Positions 17,253 to 25,564 of a stretch of DNA of 64,000 bases are shown here, in pieces (within the stretch, counting starts at the first letter, position 1; each line of letters starts with the position of its first letter). The notes under the pieces are model-generated. The model worked only from the letters and a program-made list of their open reading frames with translations, had not been told where the DNA came from and did no database searches. Origin of the DNA: Bradyrhizobium diazoefficiens (lineage in GTDB: Bacteria > Pseudomonadota > Alphaproteobacteria > Rhizobiales > Xanthobacteraceae); contig NZ_JAFCJJ010000004.1 of NCBI RefSeq assembly GCF_018131015.1, forward strand, positions 186,001-250,000, in the 5' to 3' direction. The position numbers were made by a program, and so were the translations under genes.

Positions 17253-17633
17253 TCGCATTCCGACTCGCGAGCCCGGCCGAAAATCATGGCGTAACTTCAA
17301 TTACATGGAAGTTCGCGGTTTTGTTCCGAATGGCGCGCCGTGAACGACGAAAACGCGAGCCACGTGTCTGGAGCCTGCCACGGATCAGTCCGCGATCGAC
17401 TCGACGGCGTGTGCCCGAGCATCGCGCGGGCCGTCCTCGTCAATTGCAGTGTCATCGACGACCGTTTTCATCGCATGGGTGCGTTGCAGTGCATTTCCGT
17501 CGGCTCGCGAAGCGCTGCTTCCCGTCCGCGAGCACGTCCGGCCTGAATGTCCGTCACGGCAAGCTGATGTTTGCGCGCTGGAACGCACAGCATCGTTCGC
17601 TTGTTGGATGGAGCGGAGAAGACGGCGCAGATC
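17253..17633. other. Intergenic stretch after dhaK; no gene seen
   Basis: About 380 bases with no convincing reading frame on either strand. Near 17292 there is a short AACTTC...GAAGTT dyad (6-bp arms), too weak to name as a terminator. The sequence is slightly less GC-rich than its neighbours and probably holds the end of the Dha transcript and the promoter of the small gene that follows. Confidence 0.5.
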
Positions 17634-17849
17634 ATGTACAGAGACGCACTCTCGGACCAGCTTAGACAGATCGAACGCGAGGTTGTCGAGGGAGAACGCC
17701 GGCTCGCAAATCAGGAGGCCCTTCTCGTCGCGCTCAAACGACAGGGCAAGGACACCGCTGCAGCCGAAGCGGAGCTCGACCTCCAGCGCAGCGATCAGCG
17801 CCGACGTGAGCAGGACCGGCAACTGCTCCTCGCGCGCCTTCAACCCTGA
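17634..17849 (+). CDS. Small coiled-coil hypothetical protein
   Basis: A 71-aa, highly charged protein beginning MYRDALSDQLRQIEREV. Residues about 5-70 are predicted helical by eye, with regular Leu/Ile/Ala spacing typical of a two-stranded coiled coil, and there are no hydrophobic spans or cysteines. The start at 17634 is preferred over the more upstream in-frame ATG because the preceding 21 codons look non-coding. Function unknown. The codon use matches the genome, which supports it as a real small gene. Confidence 0.55.
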   Translation: MYRDALSDQLRQIEREVVEGERRLANQEALLVALKRQGKDTAAAEAELDLQRSDQRRREQDRQLLLARLQP

Positions 17850-17973
17850 TCGCCCCTGAGCCTTGCGCGCGCCGGTGCGCCACGCGCAACGCGATCAGCT
17901 GTGGCATCTCGGTCGTCTTCAGCAGGGAAGGTCGTGGGCCCGGCTCCTCGCGGCGCCGAACCCACTTGATCCG

Positions 17974-18393
17974 TCATTTCCTGGCGGGAGGTCCGCTCTT
18001 GTTGCCCGGCAGGCCCTTGACGTTCGCAGGATCCGAGCTCTGGGCCGAGGGATTCTGCGAAGCGGCGCCGACCGTGCCCGACTTCGCGGGAGGACCGCTC
18101 TTTCCGCCGGGAGCTCCCGCGATTCCTGTGCCGGAATTCTGCGCGCTCGGCGAGGTCGAGACACCGTTCGAATTGTCGGCCCGATTGGGCTCTCCGGGCG
18201 CATGAGCGGCCGCGCCGGGCTTGTCCTGATCGCCGACATAGCCGGAGGCGCCTGAGTTCTGGGTCTTGATGCCCTTGTCCGCTTCCGTCTGCATGTTTTG
18301 CGGTGTGTTCTGGCTGGGTGCAGCCTGTTGGGCGAGCGCGGGCGCCGCCACGATCGGGAGAGCTGCAAGTATAGCCACCAAAGTCGTTCGCAT
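17974..18393 (-). CDS. Small exported Gly/Pro/Ser-rich protein
   Basis: A 139-aa protein with a clean signal peptide (MRTTLVAILAALPIVAAPALAQQ) and a low-complexity mature part. It contains two related segments: GGKSGPPAKSGTVGAASQNP, and near the C-terminus GNKSGPPARK. AGGAGGA lies just upstream of the start at 18393; longer upstream frames look non-coding. The mature sequence has no cysteines and is likely intrinsically disordered in the periplasm. Function unknown. Confidence 0.7.
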   Translation of the reverse strand: MRTTLVAILAALPIVAAPALAQQAAPSQNTPQNMQTEADKGIKTQNSGASGYVGDQDKPGAAAHAPGEPNRADNSNGVSTSPSAQNSGTGIAGAPGGKSGPPAKSGTVGAASQNPSAQSSDPANVKGLPGNKSGPPARK

Positions 18394-18547
18394 GATTGTC
18401 CTCCTCTGTTGCCCTTGCCAACAGAACGCACGAGCGATGGTGGATTTCCTGCGGATCCGGAAATAAGCGCGCTTCGGGAGCCGAAACCAGGGGAACCCTG
18501 CTGGAATCGACCGGCTTCTGCGGCATGGCTCGGCGATGTGCCGTGCG

Positions 18548-19174
18548 TCAGAAGCTCGCAGCCATTGCTGCGAGCCGTCTCCGCGCGCTTTCACGGGCGG
18601 CCTCGATCGGGGCTTGCGGGCCGGTGGTCGGCCCGAACGGCACGAAACGGACATTGCTGACGCCGATGAAGCGCAGGATTTCCCGCAAATAGGGCGTTGC
18701 CATGTCGATGCGGCCGCGGTTCATGCCGGTCGAGAAATCGCTGCCGCTGGCGAGGATCACCAGCGTCGGCCGATCCTTCAGCAGCGGCAGATAACCTTGC
18801 GACGGATCAAAGCGAAAGGTCAGCCCGGGCTGGACGATGATGTCGAACCACTGCTTGAGCTTGTAGGGAATGCCGAAGTTCCACATCGGCGTCGAGATCA
18901 GCACCCGCTCGGCAAGCGAAAAGCGCAGCGCCATGCGCTCGGCCTCGGCAAAGCTGGCAGCTTGTGCCTCATCGAAAGCCTGCGCCTTCATCCGCGCGTA
19001 TTTGGCCGCGACGATCGGGCCCTCGAATTCCGGCATCCGGTCCCGCCAGATGTCCACGACGTCGATGTCCCAGTCCGGCCGCGCCTTGCGAAAGCCGTCG
19101 AGAAAGACGCGCGCGAGCGCGCTCGACTCGGAGGCGGGGCGGGGCGAGCAGGACAGATGCAACAGCTTTGCCAT
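18548..19174 (-). CDS. FMN-dependent NADH-azoreductase-like flavoprotein
   Basis: A 208-aa flavodoxin-fold protein of the AzoR/NQO family. The phosphate-binding loop is SCSPRPASESSAL (about residues 9-21), and the flavin-contact segment is TPMWNFGIPYKLKQWFD followed by GLTFRF. Members reduce quinones and azo compounds with NAD(P)H in two-electron steps. It lies 3 bases after the SMP-30/hydrolase fusion gene and is the last gene of the long minus-strand run. Its role may be quinone or redox detoxification linked to the oxidative pathway of that cluster (inference). Confidence 0.88.
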   Translation of the reverse strand: MAKLLHLSCSPRPASESSALARVFLDGFRKARPDWDIDVVDIWRDRMPEFEGPIVAAKYARMKAQAFDEAQAASFAEAERMALRFSLAERVLISTPMWNFGIPYKLKQWFDIIVQPGLTFRFDPSQGYLPLLKDRPTLVILASGSDFSTGMNRGRIDMATPYLREILRFIGVSNVRFVPFGPTTGPQAPIEAARESARRRLAAMAASF

Positions 19175-19177
19175 CGC

Positions 19178-20755
19178 TCATCCCAGCGCTCTGATGACGG
19201 CATCGGCCCGCGTGACGACCGCGACGTTCTGCATGGCGAAGTTGATCGAGGCGTTGTGCCAGTCGCCATTCATGGTCGAGCAGCAATCCTCGGGGACGAT
19301 CATGAAATAGCCCTTGTCGGCGCCGGTCCGTGCGGTGTGCTCGACCGACATGTTGGTCCAGGCGCCGGTGTTGATGATCATGTCGCGCCCGGTGGCTTTG
19401 AGGATCGTCTCCAGCCGCGTGCCCTCCCAGGCGCTCATCCGCATCTTCTCGACGACGAAATCGCCGGGCCGCGGCTCGAGGCCGGAGACGGGCGCAGCGC
19501 CCCAGCTGCCGCGCACCATCGCCTTGCTGTCGACCAGTCCCTCGAACAAGGGCGCATTCAGCGTCACGCCGGGCGCGCCGGGTTCGACGATGAACCAGAC
19601 ATGGATGATGGCGACGCCGCGCGCACGCGCGGTCTCCGCAAGGCGCCGGACATTCTCGACGACATTCTGCTGCTTCGCGTGCCCCGGCGCGCCCGATTCG
19701 GCGAAGGCGCCGCCGTCCATGATGACGTCGTTCTGGAGGTCCTGGATGATCATGGCGCAGCGGCTCGGATCGAGCCGCATCTCGCCATCGGCGAGGATGG
19801 GGGCCGCGGCAGCGGCGCCGGCACTTGCGGTTCCGCCGCTGCCGCGCCTGCCGCTCATATAGGGCTCGTGCCGCGGTCCGGTCCTGGTCGGGATGGCATA
19901 GACGGAGCGCGTGGAGGTCAGGTACAGCGTGCGGAAATCCGGCCCGCCCCAGGTGAGATTGGCGACCAGCTCGGGCACGCGCACCTTGCCGAGCAGCTCC
20001 GCCTTCGGCGAATAGACCCAGACGCCGCCCGGCGCCGTCACCCAGATGTTGCCGTGCTGGTCGCATTTCATGCCGTCGGGCAGGCCCGCCTCGAGCTCGG
20101 AGCGGATGCCGCTTGCGAACACGCGCGGATTGGCGAGCGAGCCGTCCGTGCCGACGTCGAAGACGCGGATCAGCGCCTGGACGGTGTCGTTGACATAGAG
20201 CTGCCGCTCGTCCGGCGAGAAGCACAGGCCGTTCGGCTGGTCGAACATGTTGCGATCGACCACGAGCTTCGGCTCGCCGCCGGGCACGACGCGGTAGACG
20301 CCCTGGAAGCCGAGCTGGCGCGGCCGCTCGACGCCGTAGACCGGCATCCTTCCATACCAGGGATCGGAGAAGTAGATCGCGCCCGACGAATGAACGCAGA
20401 CGTCGTTCGGGCTGTTGAGCTCCTGTCCCTGGAAATGGGAGGCGAGCACCTCGCGACGTCCGTCCGGACGCTCGCGAACCAGCGAGGACGTCGCGTGCTC
20501 GCAGACGATCAAATTGAGCTCGGCGTCATAGGTCATGCCGTTGCACTTGTTCGACGGGCGCTTGACCTCGACGACGCCGCGCCGCGCGTCCCAGCGCCGC
20601 CGCACGTCGCCCGGCATGTCCGAGAACAGCAAATGCTGATCGACCGGATGCCAGATCGGTCCTTCCGTGAAATCGAACCCCGTGCCGATCTGCGCGACCG
20701 GCGCGTAGGGGCCGATCAGCGTCTCGAATTCACTCCGCAGGGTGGCATGCGTCAT
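19178..20755 (-). CDS. SMP-30/lactonase - isochorismatase-like fusion protein
   Basis: A 525-aa fusion. Residues 1-296 are an SMP-30/gluconolactonase beta-propeller with metal-ligand motifs TEGPIWHP (E31), SPNDV (N117) and LPDGMKCD (D227). A Gly/Ala/Ser linker (about 300-325) leads to an isochorismatase-like cysteine-hydrolase domain (about 330-520) with D339 (IIQDLQND) and K437 (VEKMRMSAW). The expected nucleophilic Cys (family pattern TN.CVE.TAR) is Ser470 here (TNMSVEHTAR, codon TCG), so the second domain may be inactive or use a different mechanism. Lactone opening followed by amide or ester hydrolysis would suit a catabolic role (inference). Confidence 0.88.
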   Translation of the reverse strand: MTHATLRSEFETLIGPYAPVAQIGTGFDFTEGPIWHPVDQHLLFSDMPGDVRRRWDARRGVVEVKRPSNKCNGMTYDAELNLIVCEHATSSLVRERPDGRREVLASHFQGQELNSPNDVCVHSSGAIYFSDPWYGRMPVYGVERPRQLGFQGVYRVVPGGEPKLVVDRNMFDQPNGLCFSPDERQLYVNDTVQALIRVFDVGTDGSLANPRVFASGIRSELEAGLPDGMKCDQHGNIWVTAPGGVWVYSPKAELLGKVRVPELVANLTWGGPDFRTLYLTSTRSVYAIPTRTGPRHEPYMSGRRGSGGTASAGAAAAAPILADGEMRLDPSRCAMIIQDLQNDVIMDGGAFAESGAPGHAKQQNVVENVRRLAETARARGVAIIHVWFIVEPGAPGVTLNAPLFEGLVDSKAMVRGSWGAAPVSGLEPRPGDFVVEKMRMSAWEGTRLETILKATGRDMIINTGAWTNMSVEHTARTGADKGYFMIVPEDCCSTMNGDWHNASINFAMQNVAVVTRADAVIRALG

Positions 20756-20776
20756 CGGTCGATCCTCGGGGTTACG

Positions 20777-21625
20777 TCAGGCCGGGAACCAGTTGCGTGC
20801 GGGCAGGGACTGCACGATGGGGCCGGGCACCTGGTCATGCAGCCGCCCGACCACGTTGCCGCCTTCGATCTTGGCGGGACGGTCATGCACCGGCAGCAGA
20901 TAGCGCGAGTTGCTGAGGAGCTTCTTGATCGCCGCCTTCTCCGCGCGCTTGGTGGTGCCGTGGTTGCCGGTGGTGCGCGGCTCCCAGTCGTGGATCTCGT
21001 GGAAGGGCGTCACGATCTGGTCGTTGAAGTCGTAGATCACGTCGCCGCAGATGGTTGCGATGCCGTCGGCGGTCTCCACGATGATGTTCATCGAGCCCTC
21101 GGTGTGGGCGTTGGCGGCGTCGCAATAGACGCCGGGCATCAGCTCGATCGGCCCGGTGATCTCGAGGTCGAGGAAGCGCAGCGCGCTCTTGGTGTGCAGG
21201 CGGTCGATCAGGTGCTTGATGTCGGGCGCCGGGTATTGCGGGTGCATCAGGCCGGAGACGGAGTATTCGAGCTCCTTGCGATTGAGCACGACGGTCGTGT
21301 TCATCGGGAACAGATCGTCCTTGCCGGCATGGTCGATGTGCAGATGGGTGTGGCAGACGAAGCGGACGTCACCCATGCGTACGCCGTGCCGCGCGAGCTG
21401 GTTCTCGATCATGTTCTCGTGGTACTGCAGGCCGCGCATGCCCAGCGTTTCCATGATCTGGTTGGAGCGATAGCCGGTGTCGACGACCACAGGATATTTG
21501 CCGCCCAGGATCAGGAAGCCGAGCGTGAGCACTCTCTTTGTGCGGCCGCAATCCTTGCCGAGCACCAGGAAGCTCGATTCCAGCTCGATATCGCCATAGT
21601 CCAGGATCTTGATCTCCAGCGCCAT
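20777..21625 (-). CDS. Metallo-beta-lactamase-fold hydrolase, AHL-lactonase-like
   Basis: A 282-aa MBL-fold protein. The dinuclear zinc motif is intact (VCHTHLHIDHAGKD, H94, H96, D98, H99), with further ligand candidates in DAANAHTEGSM and the Asp in TICGDVIYDF. Overall length and the VVVDTGY start of the fold resemble the N-acyl-homoserine lactonase group. The start at 21625 is chosen by a GGGAGGGA-type site just upstream; the longer frame to 21691 is less likely. It sits between an amidohydrolase and a lactonase fusion, so a ring- or lactone-opening step is plausible. The substrate is unknown and need not be a quorum signal. Confidence 0.88.
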   Translation of the reverse strand: MALEIKILDYGDIELESSFLVLGKDCGRTKRVLTLGFLILGGKYPVVVDTGYRSNQIMETLGMRGLQYHENMIENQLARHGVRMGDVRFVCHTHLHIDHAGKDDLFPMNTTVVLNRKELEYSVSGLMHPQYPAPDIKHLIDRLHTKSALRFLDLEITGPIELMPGVYCDAANAHTEGSMNIIVETADGIATICGDVIYDFNDQIVTPFHEIHDWEPRTTGNHGTTKRAEKAAIKKLLSNSRYLLPVHDRPAKIEGGNVVGRLHDQVPGPIVQSLPARNWFPA

Positions 21626-21656
21626 TCGTTTCCCTCCCCAATCTCTTATCTGTCTG

Positions 21657-22541
21657 TCAAAGCCGGTAGACGCGGCTCGCCGTCGTCCCAAGGATCGCGT
21701 CCTGCTGCTCGGTGCTCAGTGGTGCAACGGCCGCGCGAAACGCCGCGACGAGTTCGCGGTAGCTGGTCCATAATTTCTCGATCGGGAAATTGGAGCCGAA
21801 CAGGCAGCGCTCCGCGCCGAAGACCGCGACGGTGTCGGCGAGCACGGCTTTGATGTGGGCCGGATCGTTGCGATGGATGAAGGTGCCGAGCCCGGAGAGC
21901 TTTGAGACCACGTTCGGGCAGGTCGCGAGCCGGGCCATTCCGGCGCGCCAGGCCGCGCGTCCCGCCGGAGAGAGATCTTCCAGCATGCCGGCATGCTGCA
22001 GGATGAAGGTCACCTTGGGGCAGGACTCCGCGAGATCTGCAGCATCCGGCATCTGCGGCGTGAACACCTGCAGATCAAAACTCCAGCCGAAATCGGCGAG
22101 GCGCGCGACGTTGCGGCGGATCACGGGATCGATGCAGAGATCGGGCTTCGCCGCGAAACGATAGAGGGGGTTCTCGTGCCAGTGCAGCTGCATGCGCACG
22201 CCGCGTACCAGTGGATAGCGCCTGAGGCGCTCGAGCTGCGGGCGGACGTCGTCGACGGCGAAATTTGCGTAGGCGACGATCGCGTGCGGCCAGCCGTGAT
22301 AGTCGGCGGTTCGCTGCACCCAGGCGGCCTCGTCCTCGAAACGATCATTGGCCCAGTTGGTCTGCACATAGACCGAGCGGGTGACGCCCGTGCCCTTGAG
22401 GTCGTCGAGATATTCCTGGATCGGGTAGTCGCGCCGGATCGGCTCGTAGGGACCGAAGATGCGCGGCTGCATCGGGCCGATCAGCCAGGGCAGGTCGGCC
22501 TGCCGCCAGATGTGATGGTGGCCGTCGACGATTACGCTCAC
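21657..22541 (-). CDS. Amidohydrolase-2 family TIM-barrel hydrolase
   Basis: A 294-aa metal-dependent hydrolase (ACMSD/PDC-lactonase group). The N-terminal strand carries DGHHHIW, later strands have VRGVRMQLHW, the metal/acid region FILQHAGM, and CLFGSNFPIEKLW near the C-terminus. Family members include lactonases (for example 2-pyrone-4,6-dicarboxylate hydrolase) and decarboxylases of aromatic catabolism. The gene overlaps the VWA gene upstream by 4 bases. Its presence next to a Mo-hydroxylase and other hydrolases suggests a lower step in degrading a ring compound (inference). Confidence 0.88.
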   Translation of the reverse strand: MSVIVDGHHHIWRQADLPWLIGPMQPRIFGPYEPIRRDYPIQEYLDDLKGTGVTRSVYVQTNWANDRFEDEAAWVQRTADYHGWPHAIVAYANFAVDDVRPQLERLRRYPLVRGVRMQLHWHENPLYRFAAKPDLCIDPVIRRNVARLADFGWSFDLQVFTPQMPDAADLAESCPKVTFILQHAGMLEDLSPAGRAAWRAGMARLATCPNVVSKLSGLGTFIHRNDPAHIKAVLADTVAVFGAERCLFGSNFPIEKLWTSYRELVAAFRAAVAPLSTEQQDAILGTTASRVYRL

Positions 22542-23659
22542 GCAACTCTCCTTCGTCCCAACGCCAGTACATGCGCAACGATCGACGCGCTGGATCCGCC
22601 GTCGACGAGGTCGTCGACGAAGCGCTCGATGGCGACGAGCGCCTCGGTCTGCGGACGAAAGCCGGGGCCCGTCGCCAGCGGCGTCAGCCAGCTCACGCGC
22701 CAGGCGCGCTGCGACAGCTTTGCCACGGCGTCGCGCAGCGCGTCCGGTTCGCCGCGCTCCAGCCCGTCCGAGACGACGACGACGGCAGCGCCCCGCGCAT
22801 AGCCGCCAAAGCGGGGCACCGCGAGGAAGGCCTGCAGCGCATCGCCAATGCGGGTGCCGCCGTCCCAGTCGCTGACGAGGTGCGCAGCCGCGCTCAAGGC
22901 CTGCTCGCGGCGCTTCAGCCGAAGTGCGCGGGTGACGCGGGTGAGCCGCGTGCCGAAGGTGAAGACCTCGACATTGGGCGCGGCCTGCACCAGCGCATGC
23001 GCGAGCTTCATGTTCTCCTCGGTCCGGCTCTTCATCGAGCCGGAGACGTCGATCAGCAGCAAAAATTTTCGCGGGCGCTGGCGCCGCTTCATGTGGCCGA
23101 GCCGGAGAATCTCGCCGTCGCTGCGGACGGAATCGCGCAAGGTGCGGCGGAGATCGGCAAACGGCCCGCGGCGGACGCGCATGCGCCGGTGGCCGCGGCG
23201 CCTGGGCAGGCGCTTTGGTGCCTCGCGCGCCAGCCGGCGCAGCGCATCGGTGGTGGAGAGCTGAGCGAAGCGACGCTCGACCAGCGCTTCGCTGCGGGTT
23301 GCGGTCAGGCCGGATTCATTGGCCTCGTCGGAGAGGAGCGGCTCCTCGTCGCCGCGGCCTTCTTCCTGAAGCCGGACGGTCTCGTCGTCCTCGCCCTCGT
23401 CGGCATGCTCGATCGCCTCGCTGCCGCGGAAATGCAGGTCGAACAGCCGGTCGAAAGTGGCGCGGCGTTCGGGCGGCGGGGCGAGGGTGGCCAGCGCCGC
23501 TTGCCTGATATCACGCAGCTCGCGCGGGCCGAGCAGCTCAATCGCGGCGAGGAACGTCGTCGTCTGCTCCGGCGCGACCGCAAAGCCGTTGGCGCGCAGC
23601 AGTGCGACGAACGAGACGAAGATGCGTGCGGCGCGCGGAAGCTTGGGCTCGGTGCTCAT
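22538..23659 (-). CDS. VWA-domain protein, CoxE-like
   Basis: A 373-aa protein with a basic, acidic-patched N-terminal half (an EGEDDETVRLQEEGRGDEE run about 88-106) and a C-terminal von Willebrand A domain. The MIDAS motif is complete: D204-V-S206-G-S208, a Thr in DGGTRIGD and an Asp in VVSDGLERGE. It starts within the stop of the MoxR ATPase gene (4-base overlap). In carbon-monoxide dehydrogenase clusters CoxD (MoxR AAA) and CoxE (VWA) mature the Mo centre; here they follow the Mo-subunit genes, which suggests the same helper job (inference). Confidence 0.9.
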   Translation of the reverse strand: MSTEPKLPRAARIFVSFVALLRANGFAVAPEQTTTFLAAIELLGPRELRDIRQAALATLAPPPERRATFDRLFDLHFRGSEAIEHADEGEDDETVRLQEEGRGDEEPLLSDEANESGLTATRSEALVERRFAQLSTTDALRRLAREAPKRLPRRRGHRRMRVRRGPFADLRRTLRDSVRSDGEILRLGHMKRRQRPRKFLLLIDVSGSMKSRTEENMKLAHALVQAAPNVEVFTFGTRLTRVTRALRLKRREQALSAAAHLVSDWDGGTRIGDALQAFLAVPRFGGYARGAAVVVVSDGLERGEPDALRDAVAKLSQRAWRVSWLTPLATGPGFRPQTEALVAIERFVDDLVDGGSSASIVAHVLALGRRRVA

Positions 23660-24537
23660 GCGGTCGCCTCCGCCAGCATCGCGTCGAGCCGTGGCGAGAT
23701 GAAACGCAGATCCTCCTCGTCCTTCAGCGCCACGCCGATCGAGCGCTTGAACGCATCCGGCCAGCGCGCGCCGCCCTTGTTGAGCAACGTTGCGGCCTCG
23801 GCCCAGTCGACGGCCTCGGCGATGCCGGGCGCCTTGCTCAGCGGTTCGCGCCGCAGCCGTTCGACGGCGGCCACGACCGCGCGGGCAGTCGCTTCCGCGA
23901 CGCTGGAAGCGCGCATCATGATGATCCGGGCCTCGCGCTCGGCGGTGGGGTAGTCGATCCAGTGGTAGACGCAGCGGCGGCGCAAGGCTTCGTGCAGGTC
24001 GCGCGTCCGGTTCGACGTCAGCACCACCACCGGGCGCTCGGCCGCGCGCACCGTGCCGCGTTCCGGGATCGAGATCTGGAAGTCGGAGAGGAATTCGAGC
24101 AGGAAGGCCTCGAACTCCTGGTCGGCGCGGTCGATTTCGTCGATCAGCAGCACGGTCGAGTCCGGCGCGCGCAGCGCGGCCAGCATCGGACGCTCGATCA
24201 GGAACGTCTCGCCATAGATGTCGATGCTCTCGTCGCCGGCCTGGCGGATCGCGAGCATCTGGCGCGGGTAGTTCCATTCATACAATGCGGCGGCGGCGTC
24301 GATGCCCTCGTAGCACTGCAGCCGGATCAGGCGGCGGCCGAGCACGGCGGCGATGGCCTTTGCGGCCTCGGTCTTGCCGACCCCGGGCGCGCCTTCCAGC
24401 AGCAACGGCTTGCCGAGCGCCAGGCCGAGATAGGCCGCGGTCGCAAGGCCCTCATCGGCGAGGTAGTAGGCCGCCCGAAGCGCCTTCTCCAGCGCCTCGG
24501 GGCTGTCGATGCCGGCGATGGTGCCGCGAACCGCCAC
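23656..24537 (-). CDS. MoxR-family AAA+ ATPase, CoxD-like
   Basis: A 293-aa AAA+ ATPase. The GTG at 24537 is taken as the start, 4 bases after the stop of the Mo-subunit gene; the frame is open further upstream but overlaps that gene. Walker A is GAPGVGKT (49-56), Walker B is VLLIDEIDRAD, sensor 1 VVLTSNRTRD and an arginine-finger region LRRRCVYHW follow. MoxR ATPases work with VWA partners as chaperones for metalloenzymes. With the Mo-hydroxylase and the CoxE-like partner on either side, a maturation role for the Mo active site is the best reading. Confidence 0.9.
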   Translation of the reverse strand: MAVRGTIAGIDSPEALEKALRAAYYLADEGLATAAYLGLALGKPLLLEGAPGVGKTEAAKAIAAVLGRRLIRLQCYEGIDAAAALYEWNYPRQMLAIRQAGDESIDIYGETFLIERPMLAALRAPDSTVLLIDEIDRADQEFEAFLLEFLSDFQISIPERGTVRAAERPVVVLTSNRTRDLHEALRRRCVYHWIDYPTAEREARIIMMRASSVAEATARAVVAAVERLRREPLSKAPGIAEAVDWAEAATLLNKGGARWPDAFKRSIGVALKDEEDLRFISPRLDAMLAEATA

Positions 24538-24541
24538 GACG

Positions 24542-25564
24542 TTAGCGCCGTGCCTGCGGCCGCGCGCCGCCCTGGGACTTGATCGCGCGCAGCACCTTTT
24601 CGGGGGTGATCGGGAGGTCGTCGATGCGAACCCCGACCGCGTTGAAGATCGCGTTCGCAACCGCTGGCAGCACCGGGTTGGCGCACATCTCGCCGGGACC
24701 TTTGCCGCCGAAGGGCCCGTCGGGCGCAGGGCGTTCCAGCACGGCGATATCGTGCGGGCAGATGTCGCCCGGTCCCGGCATCAGATATTCGACGAAGTCG
24801 CGGGGGCCGTGAGCCGGGTCGGGGTAGTACGGCTCCGGCGTCTCGTAGAGCGCGTGGCTGACGCCCATCCAGGCGCCGCCGACGAGCTGCTGTTCGACCA
24901 AGCGCGGATTGAGCGCGCGGCCGAGCTCATAGGCGGAGTCCATGCGCACCATCGCGACCTCGCCGGTCTCGTCGTCGACCTCGACCTCGGCGACGAGGCA
25001 GGCATGGGCGTAGCAGGTCGCCGGCGACATCTCGCCGGTTTCGGGATCGACGTCGGACAGCGGCACCAGGAAGATGCCGCGGCCCGAGATGGTCTTGCCC
25101 TGCTTGAACTGCGCCGCGATCGCCACGTCCTTGGTCGAGATCGAGCGGTGCGGCGCGCCCTTGACGTGGATGTTGCCGCGGCCGTCGGTCTCGAGGTCGG
25201 CGGCGTTGACCTCGAGTTCCTCGGCTGCGGCCTCCATCATCACGCCGCGCGCCTCGCGCGCCGCGGCCATCACCGCGTTGCCGACGCGGTGGGTGCCGCG
25301 CGAGGCGAACGAGCCCATGCAGTGCGGGCCGGTGTCGGAATCGGCGGTGTCGACATAGACGTCCTCGACGGGAACGCCGAGCGTCTCGGCGCAGATCTGC
25401 CGCGTCACCGATTTCATGCCCTGGCCGAGGTCGATCGACGATAGCGCCACCGTGAACTTGCCGCTGGGGTTGGAGTGAACCAGCGCCTGGCTGGGATCGC
25501 CGCCGAGGTTCATGCCGATGGGATAGTTGACCGACGCCATGCCGCGTCCGCGATGCCTGGTCAT
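24542..25564 (-). CDS. Mo-hydroxylase large subunit, C-terminal half
   Basis: A 340-aa protein equal to the C-terminal half of a xanthine-dehydrogenase/CoxL-family Mo subunit. It starts with RGRGMASVNYPIGMNLGG, has SSIDLGQGMKSVTRQICAE (MPT contact region), and ends with the active-site Glu motif GPFGGKGPGEMCANPVLPA and LPITPEKVL. It is in the same frame as the N-terminal half at 25565-27157; only one TAG codon separates them and ATG follows it directly. The two chains are presumably made separately and assemble, or readthrough joins them. Nothing needed for the fold appears to be lost at the break. Confidence 0.9.
   Translation of the reverse strand: MTRHRGRGMASVNYPIGMNLGGDPSQALVHSNPSGKFTVALSSIDLGQGMKSVTRQICAETLGVPVEDVYVDTADSDTGPHCMGSFASRGTHRVGNAVMAAAREARGVMMEAAAEELEVNAADLETDGRGNIHVKGAPHRSISTKDVAIAAQFKQGKTISGRGIFLVPLSDVDPETGEMSPATCYAHACLVAEVEVDDETGEVAMVRMDSAYELGRALNPRLVEQQLVGGAWMGVSHALYETPEPYYPDPAHGPRDFVEYLMPGPGDICPHDIAVLERPAPDGPFGGKGPGEMCANPVLPAVANAIFNAVGVRIDDLPITPEKVLRAIKSQGGARPQARR

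Noticed and set aside
20777..21625. Quorum-quenching acyl-homoserine lactonase
   Set aside because: Only the fold and zinc motif support it; the context is catabolic, so a specific AHL role is not claimed.
18536..21853. Very long open frame (over 1100 codons) on the plus strand
   Set aside because: It is antisense to four well-supported minus-strand genes; its translation is full of His/Arg/Gly and Asp/Arg low-complexity runs typical of the complementary frame of GC-rich genes.
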